DNA of 64,000 nucleotides from Actinocatenispora sp963815125 (lineage in GTDB: Bacteria > Actinomycetota > Actinomycetes > Mycobacteriales > Micromonosporaceae), in the NCBI GenBank assembly GCA_963815125.1, contig CAWFFM010000002.1, positions 310,001-374,000 of the forward strand, read 5' to 3'. The notes below the pieces were generated by a model, which searched no databases, had not been told where the DNA came from, and was given only the letters and a program-made list of their open reading frames with translations. The position numbers and the translations under genes are program-made. How positions within the stretch are numbered: the stretch's first letter is position 1; every line of letters begins with the position of its first letter. Below, one piece after another: positions 47,614 through 56,684 of this stretch.

Positions 47614-48813
47614 ATGTCCGGGACGACGACGACGCAGGACCCCTCCGAGGAGCTGTACTCCTGGCTGGCCTCGATGCGCGGGTCCGGTCCGGTACACGTC
47701 GATGAACAGGGCGTGTGGAACGTGTTCCAGCACGACGCGGTGACCCGGGTGCTCGCCGAGACGGCGACCTTCTCCTCGGACATCCGCCGGCACATGCCGG
47801 CGATCGTGCCGAGCCAGGAGGATCTCGACCTCTTCGCCGAGGGCAACATCATCGGCATGGACCCGCCCGACCACCGCAACCTGCGCGGGCTCATCGCGTC
47901 CGTGTTCACCCCGCGGGTGGTCGACGGGCTCATCCCGCGGATCACCGAGATGACCGGGGAACTGCTCGACGCCGCCGACGGTGACGGTCACGTCGAACTG
48001 GTCGACGCGTTGACCTACCCGCTGCCGGTGATCGTCATCGCCGAACTGCTCGGTGTGCCGGCCGGCGACCGGGCGATCTTCCACCGCTGGGCCGATGTTC
48101 TGATCTCGCAGTCCAATGCCGGCCGTGACATCCTGCCTGACGCCGAGACCCTGGCGGCGACGCAACCCACGATCGCCGAGATGAACGCCTACCTTCTGGA
48201 TCATGCGCGGTCCCGTCGTGACCACCCGACCGACGACCTGATCGGTCGACTTGTTGCTGCCGAGGTCGACGGGGAGCGGCTGACCGACGGGCAGATCGTG
48301 GGGTTCGCCGCGGTACTGCTGATCGCCGGACACATCACCACCACCGCGACGCTCGGCAACGCGGTGTACTGCCTGGACAGCGATCCCGTGCAGCAGCAGA
48401 CGCTGCGTAACGACCCCAGCCTGGTTCCGGCCGCGATCGAGGAGGTCATCCGGTTCCGTTCACCGTTCCCGCGGCTGGGCCGGGCCACCACCACCGAGGT
48501 GGAACTCGGCGGCCGGACCATACCGGCAGGCGCCCTGGTCATTCCATGGCTCGCCGCGGCGAACCGGGACCCTGCCAGGTTCGCCGACCCGGACCGCTTC
48601 GACGTACGCCGTCGACCGACCGGGCACGTCGCGTTCGGCCACGGCATCCACTTCTGTATCGGGTCCCGGTTGGCCCGGGTGGAGGCGCGCGTGGTGCTGG
48701 AGATCCTGCTCCGCCGCTACCGCACCATCGCCGTGGACCGGACGGGCATCGAGTTCCAGAACCCGTACGCGATGATCGGGGTCTCCCGACTGCCGGTCGA
48801 GGTGTCCCGCTAG
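47614..48813 (+). CDS. Cytochrome P450 (CYP107-like)
   Basis: A 399-residue soluble bacterial P450. Haem-binding FGHGIHFCIG has the proximal cysteine C348; the ExxR motif is in IEEVIRFRSP. The oxygen-activating I-helix reads LLIAGHITTT, with I241 where most P450s have Glu or Asp. It needs a ferredoxin and reductase, none of which is encoded nearby. The regulator 6 bases upstream is probably its repressor. Its stop shares the tetramer CTAG with the stop of the convergent gene. Substrate unknown; either detoxification or secondary metabolism is possible. Confidence 0.93.
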   Translation: MSGTTTTQDPSEELYSWLASMRGSGPVHVDEQGVWNVFQHDAVTRVLAETATFSSDIRRHMPAIVPSQEDLDLFAEGNIIGMDPPDHRNLRGLIASVFTPRVVDGLIPRITEMTGELLDAADGDGHVELVDALTYPLPVIVIAELLGVPAGDRAIFHRWADVLISQSNAGRDILPDAETLAATQPTIAEMNAYLLDHARSRRDHPTDDLIGRLVAAEVDGERLTDGQIVGFAAVLLIAGHITTTATLGNAVYCLDSDPVQQQTLRNDPSLVPAAIEEVIRFRSPFPRLGRATTTEVELGGRTIPAGALVIPWLAAANRDPARFADPDRFDVRRRPTGHVAFGHGIHFCIGSRLARVEARVVLEILLRRYRTIAVDRTGIEFQNPYAMIGVSRLPVEVSR

Positions 48814-49661
48814 TCGCTGCGGGTGACCAGCGAGGCGAGCCGGTGGATGCGCTGTACCGCCGGTTCGACCGTGTCCGGGCGCAGTTCGGTCTCCTGCACC
48901 AGGGTGAGTTCACCGGCGCACAGCGCCCAGGTGTCCAGTTCCCGCCGCAGATGGGCGTCGATCACCGCCGGGGTGAGCAGAGCGCGGGCCGACGCCGGAT
49001 CCGGTGAACCGACCCGTACCCGGCCGTCGAACTCCGGGTGGCCGGACGGTACCGGCCGGACCAGGTGTGCTGCCGCGATCTCACCGTAGCGTTCCGGCAG
49101 CCAGCCCTGCGAGCGCAACAGGGGCTCGAAGCGTCGGACGTACACATCGGGCCGGTGACCGGGCAACCGGAGCAGCGTCACGGTCAGCTGCGCCCGGACC
49201 CGGTCGGGCCGCCGACGCTGGCCCGGCTCGTGCAGGGCGGGGGAGAAGTCCACCCGGTAGGAGCACGCCGCGACGGTCACCGGTCCGCCGGGCAGGTCCC
49301 GGTGTACCAGCCGGTGCACGGTGAAGTCCCGGTTCCCGGCCGCCAGCCGGTCCCGCCAACCGGCCCGTACCTCGCCGTCGTGGAACTGCCACCCATGTAC
49401 CCGCGCCCATTCCCGCAGCGCGTCACTGCGGCGGGCGGCCTCCCGTCGCTCCGTTCGTCGGGTCCGCGCCGCCGCGGCGAGGGCGAGACCGACGATCGCG
49501 AGGACGATCGCCACAAAGCCGGTGAGCAGCAGTACGACGAGCGACCGGTCCCCGCCGCCCCCGTCCAACTGCAGCCCGGCACGGACTCCGACAACGGTCC
49601 GTGCGGGGTCGAGGACGCCGGTCAGGACCTGGCTGACGTGTTCCGCAGGCATGCAGACCAT
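48810..49661 (-). CDS. Membrane-anchored protein of unknown function
   Basis: A 283-residue protein that I do not recognise. A short N-terminal segment is followed by a TM helix (residues ~45-65, VVLLLTGFVAIVLAIVGLAL), then a basic cytoplasmic stretch with RTRRTERREAARR. A ~200-residue soluble domain follows, starting REWARVHGWQFHDGEV, a pattern seen in many actinobacterial hypothetical proteins. Two starts are possible: ATG 49661 with GGGGA about ten bases upstream (chosen), or ATG 49652. It converges with the P450 gene with a 4-base overlap at the stops. Confidence 0.7.
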   Translation of the reverse strand: MVCMPAEHVSQVLTGVLDPARTVVGVRAGLQLDGGGGDRSLVVLLLTGFVAIVLAIVGLALAAAARTRRTERREAARRSDALREWARVHGWQFHDGEVRAGWRDRLAAGNRDFTVHRLVHRDLPGGPVTVAACSYRVDFSPALHEPGQRRRPDRVRAQLTVTLLRLPGHRPDVYVRRFEPLLRSQGWLPERYGEIAAAHLVRPVPSGHPEFDGRVRVGSPDPASARALLTPAVIDAHLRRELDTWALCAGELTLVQETELRPDTVEPAVQRIHRLASLVTRSD

Positions 49662-49846
49662 CGTGCACCATCCCCGCCGGCGTGCTCGCCACCGATTCCC
49701 CCCGCGGGGTCTGTACCGGCGGTCGGCACACCGAACCGCAAACATTCGACGGCGCCAGCCGGCACCATGGACCTCGGGCGGGCCATCCGGCGGTCGGCGT
49801 GTGGTAGATCCGCCGCCGAGCGTGACTCCGAACGGCGAGGAGCGTC

Positions 49847-50842
49847 ATGGCTGCCATCGAGGCGGAGAACCTGGTCAAGCGGTACGGCTCGGTGGTGGCC
49901 CTGCGTGCGTTCGACCTCTCCGTACCCGAGGGTTCGGTGATGTGTCTGCTCGGTCCCAACGGAGCGGGCAAGACCACGGCGGTACGGATCTTCACCACCC
50001 TGCTGGAGGCCGACAGCGGAGAGGCGAGGGTGGCCGGCCTCGACGTACGTCGAGACGCCGCGGCACTGCGCGCCAGGATCGGGCTGTCCGGGCAGTACGC
50101 CGCTGTCGACGAGTACCTCACCGGCTTCGAGAACCTCGACATGGTGGGCCGGTTGTACGGGCTGAACCGCCGCAACAGCCGGGCACGGGCCCGCGAACTG
50201 CTCGCCGAGTTCGACCTGGTGGAGTCCGGCGACCGCCCGCTGAGGACCTACTCGGGTGGGATGCGTCGGCGTCTGGACCTGGCCGGTGCGCTGGTGGCGC
50301 GGCCGCCCGTACTGTTCCTGGACGAACCGACCACCGGACTGGACCCACGCGCCCGGATCGGCATGTGGTCGGTGATCGCGGACCTGGTCTCCGGTGGCAG
50401 CACTCTGCTGCTGACCACCCAGTATCTGGAGGAGGCCGACCGATTGGCGGATCGGATAGCGGTGATGGACGCGGGCGGTGTGATCGCCATCGGCACCTCC
50501 GACGAGCTGAAGGGCCAGATCGGTGGGGAGCGGCTGGAGGTGAGGGTGGCGGACCGTTCCTCCCTGTCGGCGGTGGGCGACCTGCTCGGTCCGCTGGCCT
50601 CCGGCGAACCGGGCATCGACGAGTCGGCCGGTACGGTCACCGTACCGATCTCCGGGGGTCCCGCGGTGCTCATGGAGAGCCTGCGTCGACTCGACGGCGC
50701 GTCGGTGGAGGTGCTGGACATCGGGCTGCGTCGGCCGAGTCTGGACGATGTGTTCCTGACCCTCACCGGGCACAGCGCCGTCGTGGAGTCCGCGGCCGAG
50801 GCGAGCCGCGGCCGAAGTCGGCGCCGGCAGGGGCGCGGCTGA
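49847..50842 (+). CDS. Daunorubicin-resistance-type ABC exporter ATPase (DrrA-like)
   Basis: A 331-residue ATPase: Walker A GPNGAGKTT, Q-loop GQYAAVDE, signature YSGGMRRRLDLA, Walker B VLFLDEPTTGLD and H-loop replaced by Q in TTQYLEEAD, the usual DrrA form. The C-terminal ~90 residues (PSLDDVFLTLTG) form the DrrA-type extension that helps assemble with DrrB. The ATG follows GAGGAG. Its stop overlaps the permease start by one base. It exports drugs or lipids; the cargo is unknown. Confidence 0.93.
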   Translation: MAAIEAENLVKRYGSVVALRAFDLSVPEGSVMCLLGPNGAGKTTAVRIFTTLLEADSGEARVAGLDVRRDAAALRARIGLSGQYAAVDEYLTGFENLDMVGRLYGLNRRNSRARARELLAEFDLVESGDRPLRTYSGGMRRRLDLAGALVARPPVLFLDEPTTGLDPRARIGMWSVIADLVSGGSTLLLTTQYLEEADRLADRIAVMDAGGVIAIGTSDELKGQIGGERLEVRVADRSSLSAVGDLLGPLASGEPGIDESAGTVTVPISGGPAVLMESLRRLDGASVEVLDIGLRRPSLDDVFLTLTGHSAVVESAAEASRGRSRRRQGRG

Positions 50843-51642
50843 TGAGCCGGATGAAGGCGGTCCAGGACGGACTGGTGATCGCCAAACGGAACCTGATCAG
50901 GATCAAGCGGGTGCCCGACCTGCTGGTCTTCTCCACCCTGTCGCCGATCATGTTCGTCCTGCTGTTCGCGTACGTGTTCGGCAGCGCCATCACGGTGCCC
51001 GGGGTGCCCTACCGGGAGTTCCTGATGGCGGGCATCTTCACCCAGACCGTACTGTTCGGCTCGACCATCACCGGTCTGGGGCTGGCTGAGGACATCCAGA
51101 AGGGGATCGTGGACCGGTTCCGGTCGTTGCCGATGTCGCGCTCCGCCGTGCTGGTCGGCCGGACCACCAGCGACCTGGTGAACAACGTGCTGGTCATCGT
51201 GGTCATGTCGATCACCGGACTGATCGTCGGCTGGCGGATCCGCTCGTCGGTGCCTGAAGCGCTGGCCGGCTTCGGTCTGCTGCTGCTCTTCGCCTACGCC
51301 TTCTCCTGGGTGATGGCGGTGGTCGGGCTGTCGGTACGCAGCCCCGAGGTGTTCAACAACGCGAGTTTCATCGCGATCTTCCCGCTCACCTTCATCGCCA
51401 ACACCTTCGTCAGTACCGCGAACCTGCCCGCTGCGTTGAAGGTGGTGGCGGAGTGGAACCCGGTCTCGGCAGTGACCCAGGCGGCCCGGCAGCTGTTCGG
51501 CAACACCAGCCCGCGGGTGCCGCCCCCGGACGTCTGGCCGTTGCGTCACCCCTACACCGCATCGCTGTGCTGGATCGCGCTGATCCTGCTCGTGTTCGTA
51601 CCGCTGGCGGTGCAGCGCTACAAGAAGGCGGTGAGCCGCTGA
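50842..51642 (+). CDS. ABC-2 type exporter permease (DrrB-like)
   Basis: A 266-residue permease with six TM segments in the ABC-2 fold, including the FRSLPMSRSAVLVGR loop conserved in DrrB/nodulation ABC-2 proteins and EWNPVSAVTQAARQLFGN near the C-terminus. It forms the exporter with the upstream ATPase. Its ATG overlaps the ATPase stop (TGATG). It may provide self-protection against the products of either NRPS locus, but it is not adjacent to them. Confidence 0.92.
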   Translation: MSRMKAVQDGLVIAKRNLIRIKRVPDLLVFSTLSPIMFVLLFAYVFGSAITVPGVPYREFLMAGIFTQTVLFGSTITGLGLAEDIQKGIVDRFRSLPMSRSAVLVGRTTSDLVNNVLVIVVMSITGLIVGWRIRSSVPEALAGFGLLLLFAYAFSWVMAVVGLSVRSPEVFNNASFIAIFPLTFIANTFVSTANLPAALKVVAEWNPVSAVTQAARQLFGNTSPRVPPPDVWPLRHPYTASLCWIALILLVFVPLAVQRYKKAVSR

Positions 51643-51677
51643 GGCGACGGTACGGACGCTCACTCCCGCGACCTGCG

Positions 51678-51683
51678 TATTAT
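51678..51683 (+). promoter_or_regulatory. -10 element for a leaderless SRPBCC transcript
   Basis: TATTAT lies ten bases before the ATG at 51693, and no Shine-Dalgarno sequence is present. A start site about 7 bases after the hexamer would fall at the ATG, giving a leaderless mRNA. No clear -35 was found. Confidence 0.4.
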
Positions 51684-51692
51684 CGTTCGTCC

Positions 51693-52154
51693 ATGTCAGC
51701 CGAGCTTGTCGAACGGACCACGGTCGGTGCGCCACTCCCGCAGGTGTACCGTGCCGTCTCCGATGTGCAACGGATGACCCGGTGGAGCCCGGAATGCTTC
51801 GCCACCTGGGTCTGGTCCCGCCGCGACGGTGCCGCGTCGCGGTTCGTGGGCTTCAACCGTCGCGGGTTCTTCGTCTGGTTCACCACCTGCCGCGTGGTGG
51901 TGGCCGAGCCGGACACCGAGTTCGCCTTCGACGTCACGACGTTCGGCATGCCCGTGTCCCGCTGGGGCTACCGGCTGCGTGCCGTGCCCGCCGGTACGGA
52001 GGTCACGGAATACTGGTCGGACCGACGCACCCGGGGGGCGCACATCCTGGGTCGGATCTTCACCGGTCGGGTCGCGGTGGACCGCGGCACCGCGAACCGG
52101 GCCGGTATGCGAAGTACCCTGGCCCGACTGCGACATGAGCTGGAGGCGAGCTGA
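51693..52154 (+). CDS. SRPBCC-family (polyketide cyclase-like) protein
   Basis: A 153-residue START-like/SRPBCC protein: MSAELVERTTVGAPLPQVYRAVSDVQRMTRWSPE is the characteristic first strand and helices, and the C-terminal long helix ends near LARLRHEL. These folds bind a hydrophobic ligand in a deep pocket; some act as cyclases, many only bind lipids. No polyketide synthase is nearby. It stands alone between the exporter and the phosphatidyltransferase gene. Confidence 0.85.
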   Translation: MSAELVERTTVGAPLPQVYRAVSDVQRMTRWSPECFATWVWSRRDGAASRFVGFNRRGFFVWFTTCRVVVAEPDTEFAFDVTTFGMPVSRWGYRLRAVPAGTEVTEYWSDRRTRGAHILGRIFTGRVAVDRGTANRAGMRSTLARLRHELEAS

Positions 52155-52171
52155 GGCGTACGAGTCATCCG

Positions 52172-52936
52172 GTGCCGTCCGGTGGGTCACCACCGCCGCT
52201 CCGGGCACCCGGCAGCAGCACCCTCGGTCCCGCCGCACGGCGCCGCGGACGACACCAGCTTGCCGCCGGCGCCGCTGCTCAGCTGATACTGCTGGGGCTG
52301 CTGTGGGCCACCGTGGGGCTGGGCCTGGCAGGCTGGATGGCCGGAACCATCTTCATCGCGGCTCTCTGGATGATGCTGGCGATCGCGCTGAACCGGTCAC
52401 CGGGACGTTCGCTGGGTCCCGCCGACCAGGTCACCCTGGCCCGCGCGGTACTCGTCGGTGCGGTGACGGCCCTGGTGGCGGATGCTCCCACCACCGGCCC
52501 GGCGGTCGGCGTACTGGTCGCCGCCGCAGTGGTGGCGCTGCTGCTCGACGCGGTGGACGGCCGGGTCGCCCGTTACACCGGCACCGTCTCGGTCCTGGGG
52601 GCGCGCTTCGACGTGGAGACAGACGCCTTCCTCGTCCTGGTACTCAGCGTACGGGCCATCGGCGCCGTCGGAGCGTGGGTCCTGGTCATCGGCGTCCTGC
52701 GGTACGCGTTCGTAGTGGCGGCGCGGATCGCGCCGTGGCTTCGTGCGGACCTGCCGGCGAGCTCCGTACGCAAGCTGGTGGGTGCACTGCAGGGTTGCGT
52801 GCTGATCGTCGTCGCCACCGGCTCCCTGCCCGCCGTGGTGTCGCTCGCGGCCACCGTGGTGGCCTCGGTGCTGCTCGGCTGGTCGTTCGGGCGCGATGTC
52901 GGATGGCTGTGGCGACGTCGCGCTGCGGCGGGCTGA
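52172..52936 (+). CDS. CDP-alcohol phosphatidyltransferase family membrane enzyme
   Basis: A 254-residue membrane protein with about six TM segments and the family's metal-binding motif DAVDGRVARYTG followed by GARFDVETD, matching the D-x2-DG-x2-AR...G-x3-D-x3-D pattern. It transfers a phosphoalcohol group from a CDP-activated lipid or alcohol to an acceptor in phospholipid synthesis. GTG 52172 is the first in-frame start; its ribosome site is poor. Which phospholipid is made cannot be said; typical PgsA and PIP synthase proteins are shorter. Confidence 0.85.
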   Translation: MPSGGSPPPLRAPGSSTLGPAARRRGRHQLAAGAAAQLILLGLLWATVGLGLAGWMAGTIFIAALWMMLAIALNRSPGRSLGPADQVTLARAVLVGAVTALVADAPTTGPAVGVLVAAAVVALLLDAVDGRVARYTGTVSVLGARFDVETDAFLVLVLSVRAIGAVGAWVLVIGVLRYAFVVAARIAPWLRADLPASSVRKLVGALQGCVLIVVATGSLPAVVSLAATVVASVLLGWSFGRDVGWLWRRRAAAG

Positions 52937-53140
52937 CCAGCCGCGCCGGTTTTGCGTGTTTCTCTCGTTGGGTCGCGTGTCACCTGCGCGAACAGTTCTC
53001 CTGTCGGAGGCGACAGAGCGAGGTGTGTCACCTGACCGGGTGCTGTTCGCCATGTCCGCCGGTGCGGCTCCCCGGCCCGGCAGCGACACCCACTAGCGTG
53101 TCGGTACACGTCCATCACTGACCCGGGGGAATGCCTGACC
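52937..53140. promoter_or_regulatory. dnaE upstream region
   Basis: A 204-base gap. GTGTCACCTG occurs twice in direct orientation (52977-52986 and 53025-53034) around the hairpin CTGTCG-GAGG-CGACAG (53001-53016). TAGCGT at 53094-53099 is a possible -10 element about 42 bases before the ATG. These probably form the dnaE promoter; no factor is assigned. Confidence 0.35.
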
Positions 53141-56100
53141 ATGGCGGACTCGTTCGCGCATCTGCATGTTCACACCGAGTATTCGATGCTGGACGGGGCC
53201 GCCCGCCTCAAGCCCATGTTCGCCGAGGTGACCCGGTTGGGCATGGACGCGATCGCGATGACCGACCACGGCAACATGTTCGGCGCCTACAGCTTCTACC
53301 AGGAGGCGAAGGCGGTCGGAGTCAAGCCGATCATCGGTATCGAGGCCTATCTGGCGCCCGGGGACCGGTCCCACAAACAGCCGGTGCGCTGGGGTCGACC
53401 GGACCAGCGTGGCGATGACATCTCCGGTAACGGCGCCTACACCCACATGACCATGTGGGCGCAGAACCCGACCGGGCTGCGCAACCTGTTCACCCTGTCC
53501 AGCCGGGCCTCCATCGAGGGCTTCTACCAGAAACCCCGGATGGACGTCGAACTGCTCGACGGCCACGCCGAGGGCATCATCGCCACCACCGGCTGCCCGT
53601 CCGGGGAGGTACAGACCCGGCTGCGGCTCGGTCAGGACGAGGAGGCGTTCAAGGCGGCTGCGAGATACCAGGACATCTTCGGCCGGGACAACTTCTTCCT
53701 GGAACTGATGGACCACGGTCTGGACATCGAGACCAAGGTACGGGCCGGCCTGCTGGACATCGGCAAGCGGCTCAACCTGACTCCGGTCATCACCAACGAC
53801 TCGCACTACGTCGTACGCGAGGACTCCAAGGCGCACGAGGCGCTGCTGTGCGTGCAGTCGCAGAAGACCCTGGATGATCCGACCCGCTTCAAGTTCGGCG
53901 GCGACGGCTACTACATCAAGTCCGCGGCCGAGATGCGCGAGCAGTGGGACACCCAGCTGCCCGGGGCATGCGACACCACCCTGGCCATCGCCGAACGCAT
54001 CACCTCCTACGACGAGGTGTTCGGGCACGTCGACCGGATGCCCGCGTTCCCCGTACCGGAAGGGGAGACGCAGGCATCCTGGCTGGCGCACGAGGTCTGG
54101 GAGGGCCTGGCCCGACGGATGCCGGGTGGTATCCCGGACGAGTACCGCAGGCGCGCCGACATGGAGCTCGGCGTGATCTCCGAGATGGGCTTCCCGGCGT
54201 ACTTCCTGGTGGTCGCCGACCTGGTCCGGCACGCCAAGGAGGTCGGGATCATCGTCGGTCCGGGCCGCGGCTCCGCGACCGGTTCGATCATCGCCTGGGC
54301 AACCGGAATCACCGAGCTCGACCCGATCGAGCATGGTCTGCTGTTCGAACGGTTCCTCAACATCGAGCGCATCTCGATGCCGGACATCGACCTGGACTTC
54401 GACGACCGGCGCCGGGGCGAGATGCTGGACTACGCGACCGCCAAATGGGGCAGCGACAACGTCTGTCAGGTCATCACCTTCGGCACGATCAAGGCGAAGG
54501 CCGCGATCAAGGACGCAGCCCGCATCACGCTCGGCCAGCCCGGCTTCACCGTCGCGGACAAGATCTCCAAGGCGTTCCCGCCCGCGGTGATGGGCAAGGA
54601 CATCCCGCTGTCCGGGATCGTCGACCCGCAGCACCCGCGCTACGCGGAGGCCACCGAGGTCCGGTCCCTGATCGAGAACGACCCGCAGATCAACAAGATC
54701 TTCGAAACCGCACGGGGTCTGGAAGGACTGATCCGGCAGGCAGGCGTACACGCCTGCGCGGTGATCATGTCCTCCGAGCCGGTCATCGAGGCGATCCCGC
54801 TGTGGGCCCGGTCCCAGGACGGCGCGATCATCACCGGGTTCGACTACCCGTCGTGCGAGTCCATGGGCCTGCTGAAGATGGACTTCCTCGGCCTGCGCAA
54901 CCTGACGGTGATCGGCGACGCGGTCAACAACGTCAAGGCCAACCGCGGCGTCGAGCTGAACATGGAAAGCCTGGAGCTGGCCGACGACAGGACCTTCGAA
55001 CTGCTGTCGCGAGGTGACACACTCGGGGTGTTCCAGCTCGACGGTGGCCCGATGCGCTCGTTGCTGCGGGCGATGGCACCCAACAAGTTCGTTGACATCG
55101 CCGCGGTACTCGCCCTCTACCGGCCCGGACCGATGGCCGCGAACGCGCACATCGACTACGCGGACCGTAAGAACGGTCGCAAGCCGGTGGTGCCCATCCA
55201 CCCCGACCTGGCGGAGCCACTCGCCGAGATCCTGGACGAGACGTACGGCCTGATCGTCTTCCAGGAACAGGTCATGGCCATCGCCCGTAAGGTCGCCGGC
55301 TACTCGTTGGGCCAGGCCGACCTGCTGCGTCGGGCGATGGGCAAGAAGAAGAAGGAGATCCTGGACAAGGAGTTCGTCGGTTTCCAGGCCGGGATGCGCG
55401 CCAAGGGCTATCAGGACGACGCCATCCAGACACTCTGGGACATCCTGCTGCCCTTCGCCGGCTACGCGTTCAACAAGTCGCACACCGCCGGCTACGGCAT
55501 CGTGTCGTTCTGGACCGCCTACCTGAAGGCCAACTACCCGGCCGAGTACATGGCCGCGCTGCTGACCTCGGTCGGTGACTCCAAGGACAAGATGGCTGTC
55601 TATCTGGCCGAGTGCCGCAAGATGGGCATCAAGGTCCTGCCGCCCGACGTCAACGAGTCGGACAACTACTTCACCGCCGTCGGTGAGGACATCCGGTTCG
55701 GGATGGGTGCGATCCGCAACGTCGGTGCGAACGTGGTCGCCTCCATCGTCCGGACACGTCACGACAAGGGCGCCTTCACCTCGTTCACCGACTTCATGCA
55801 GAAGATCGAGCTGGCGGCCTGCAACAAGCGGGTGGTCGAATCGCTGATCAAGGCCGGCGCGTTCGACTCCCTCGGGCATCCCCGACGGGCGATGATCGAA
55901 CACCACGAGACCATGGTCGAGGCCATGACCGGCGTGAAGCGCCGGGAGGCCGAGGGCCAGTTCGACCTGTTCGGTGGGATGGCCGACACCGGTCCGGACA
56001 CCGTGATCGGCATGGACGTCGACCTGTCCGGCGACGACTGGCCGCGCAAGACCGTGCTGGAGTTCGAACGGGAGATGCTCGGCCTGTACGTCTCCGGCCA

Positions 56101-56680
56101 CCCCCTCGACGGCGCGGAACGGGTGCTGCGCCGCAACAGCGAACAACGCATCGCCGACCTGCTCGGCGAGGAGACACCCGACGGCATGCCGGTCACCATC
56201 GCCGGGATCATCTCCAGCCTGGAACGCCGGGTCACCAAGCAGGGCAACGCCTGGGCCAAGGCGACCGTGGAGGACCTCGACGCAGGTATCGAGGTGCTGT
56301 TCTTCCCCAAGACCTACGAACTGGTCGGCCAGTATCTCGCCCCCGACCTGACCATCGCGGTCAAGGGCCGGGTCAACCGCCGCGACCAGGAGATCAGCGT
56401 CGTGGCCATGGACATGCGGCCACTGGAGATCACCGACGCCGACCTGCAGGCCGAACCGGCGATCACCGTGTCGGTGGCGCCGGTGAAGGTCACCCCGGAC
56501 ACGGTGGCGGAGTTCCAGCGGATCCTGCGCGACAACGCCGGCAAGACCCCCGTACGGGTCCGGCTGCTCGGCAAGCAGGGCCATCTGCTCGCCCTCAACG
56601 ACAAGCTGCGGGTCACCCCGGGCTCGGGTCTGTTCGGCGAGTTGAAGAGCCTGTTCGGAGCCGGCTGCCTGGAGGTCTGA
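53141..56680 (+). CDS. dnaE: DNA polymerase III subunit alpha (replicative)
   Basis: A protein of 1,179 residues, the usual length for actinobacterial DnaE1. The N-terminal PHP domain begins HLHVHTEYSMLDG and includes TDHGNMFGA. The palm has VGPGRGSATGS and the catalytic aspartates in PDIDLDFDDRRRGEM. Other visible parts are the thumb/fingers (VFQEQVMAIA, RRAMGKKK), the helix-hairpin-helix region, QFDLF near residue 940 as the probable beta-clamp-binding motif, and the C-terminal OB fold. It synthesises the chromosome. It is an essential core gene and separates the two NRPS loci. Confidence 0.98.
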   Translation: MADSFAHLHVHTEYSMLDGAARLKPMFAEVTRLGMDAIAMTDHGNMFGAYSFYQEAKAVGVKPIIGIEAYLAPGDRSHKQPVRWGRPDQRGDDISGNGAYTHMTMWAQNPTGLRNLFTLSSRASIEGFYQKPRMDVELLDGHAEGIIATTGCPSGEVQTRLRLGQDEEAFKAAARYQDIFGRDNFFLELMDHGLDIETKVRAGLLDIGKRLNLTPVITNDSHYVVREDSKAHEALLCVQSQKTLDDPTRFKFGGDGYYIKSAAEMREQWDTQLPGACDTTLAIAERITSYDEVFGHVDRMPAFPVPEGETQASWLAHEVWEGLARRMPGGIPDEYRRRADMELGVISEMGFPAYFLVVADLVRHAKEVGIIVGPGRGSATGSIIAWATGITELDPIEHGLLFERFLNIERISMPDIDLDFDDRRRGEMLDYATAKWGSDNVCQVITFGTIKAKAAIKDAARITLGQPGFTVADKISKAFPPAVMGKDIPLSGIVDPQHPRYAEATEVRSLIENDPQINKIFETARGLEGLIRQAGVHACAVIMSSEPVIEAIPLWARSQDGAIITGFDYPSCESMGLLKMDFLGLRNLTVIGDAVNNVKANRGVELNMESLELADDRTFELLSRGDTLGVFQLDGGPMRSLLRAMAPNKFVDIAAVLALYRPGPMAANAHIDYADRKNGRKPVVPIHPDLAEPLAEILDETYGLIVFQEQVMAIARKVAGYSLGQADLLRRAMGKKKKEILDKEFVGFQAGMRAKGYQDDAIQTLWDILLPFAGYAFNKSHTAGYGIVSFWTAYLKANYPAEYMAALLTSVGDSKDKMAVYLAECRKMGIKVLPPDVNESDNYFTAVGEDIRFGMGAIRNVGANVVASIVRTRHDKGAFTSFTDFMQKIELAACNKRVVESLIKAGAFDSLGHPRRAMIEHHETMVEAMTGVKRREAEGQFDLFGGMADTGPDTVIGMDVDLSGDDWPRKTVLEFEREMLGLYVSGHPLDGAERVLRRNSEQRIADLLGEETPDGMPVTIAGIISSLERRVTKQGNAWAKATVEDLDAGIEVLFFPKTYELVGQYLAPDLTIAVKGRVNRRDQEISVVAMDMRPLEITDADLQAEPAITVSVAPVKVTPDTVAEFQRILRDNAGKTPVRVRLLGKQGHLLALNDKLRVTPGSGLFGELKSLFGAGCLEV

Positions 56681-56684
56681 GTGC

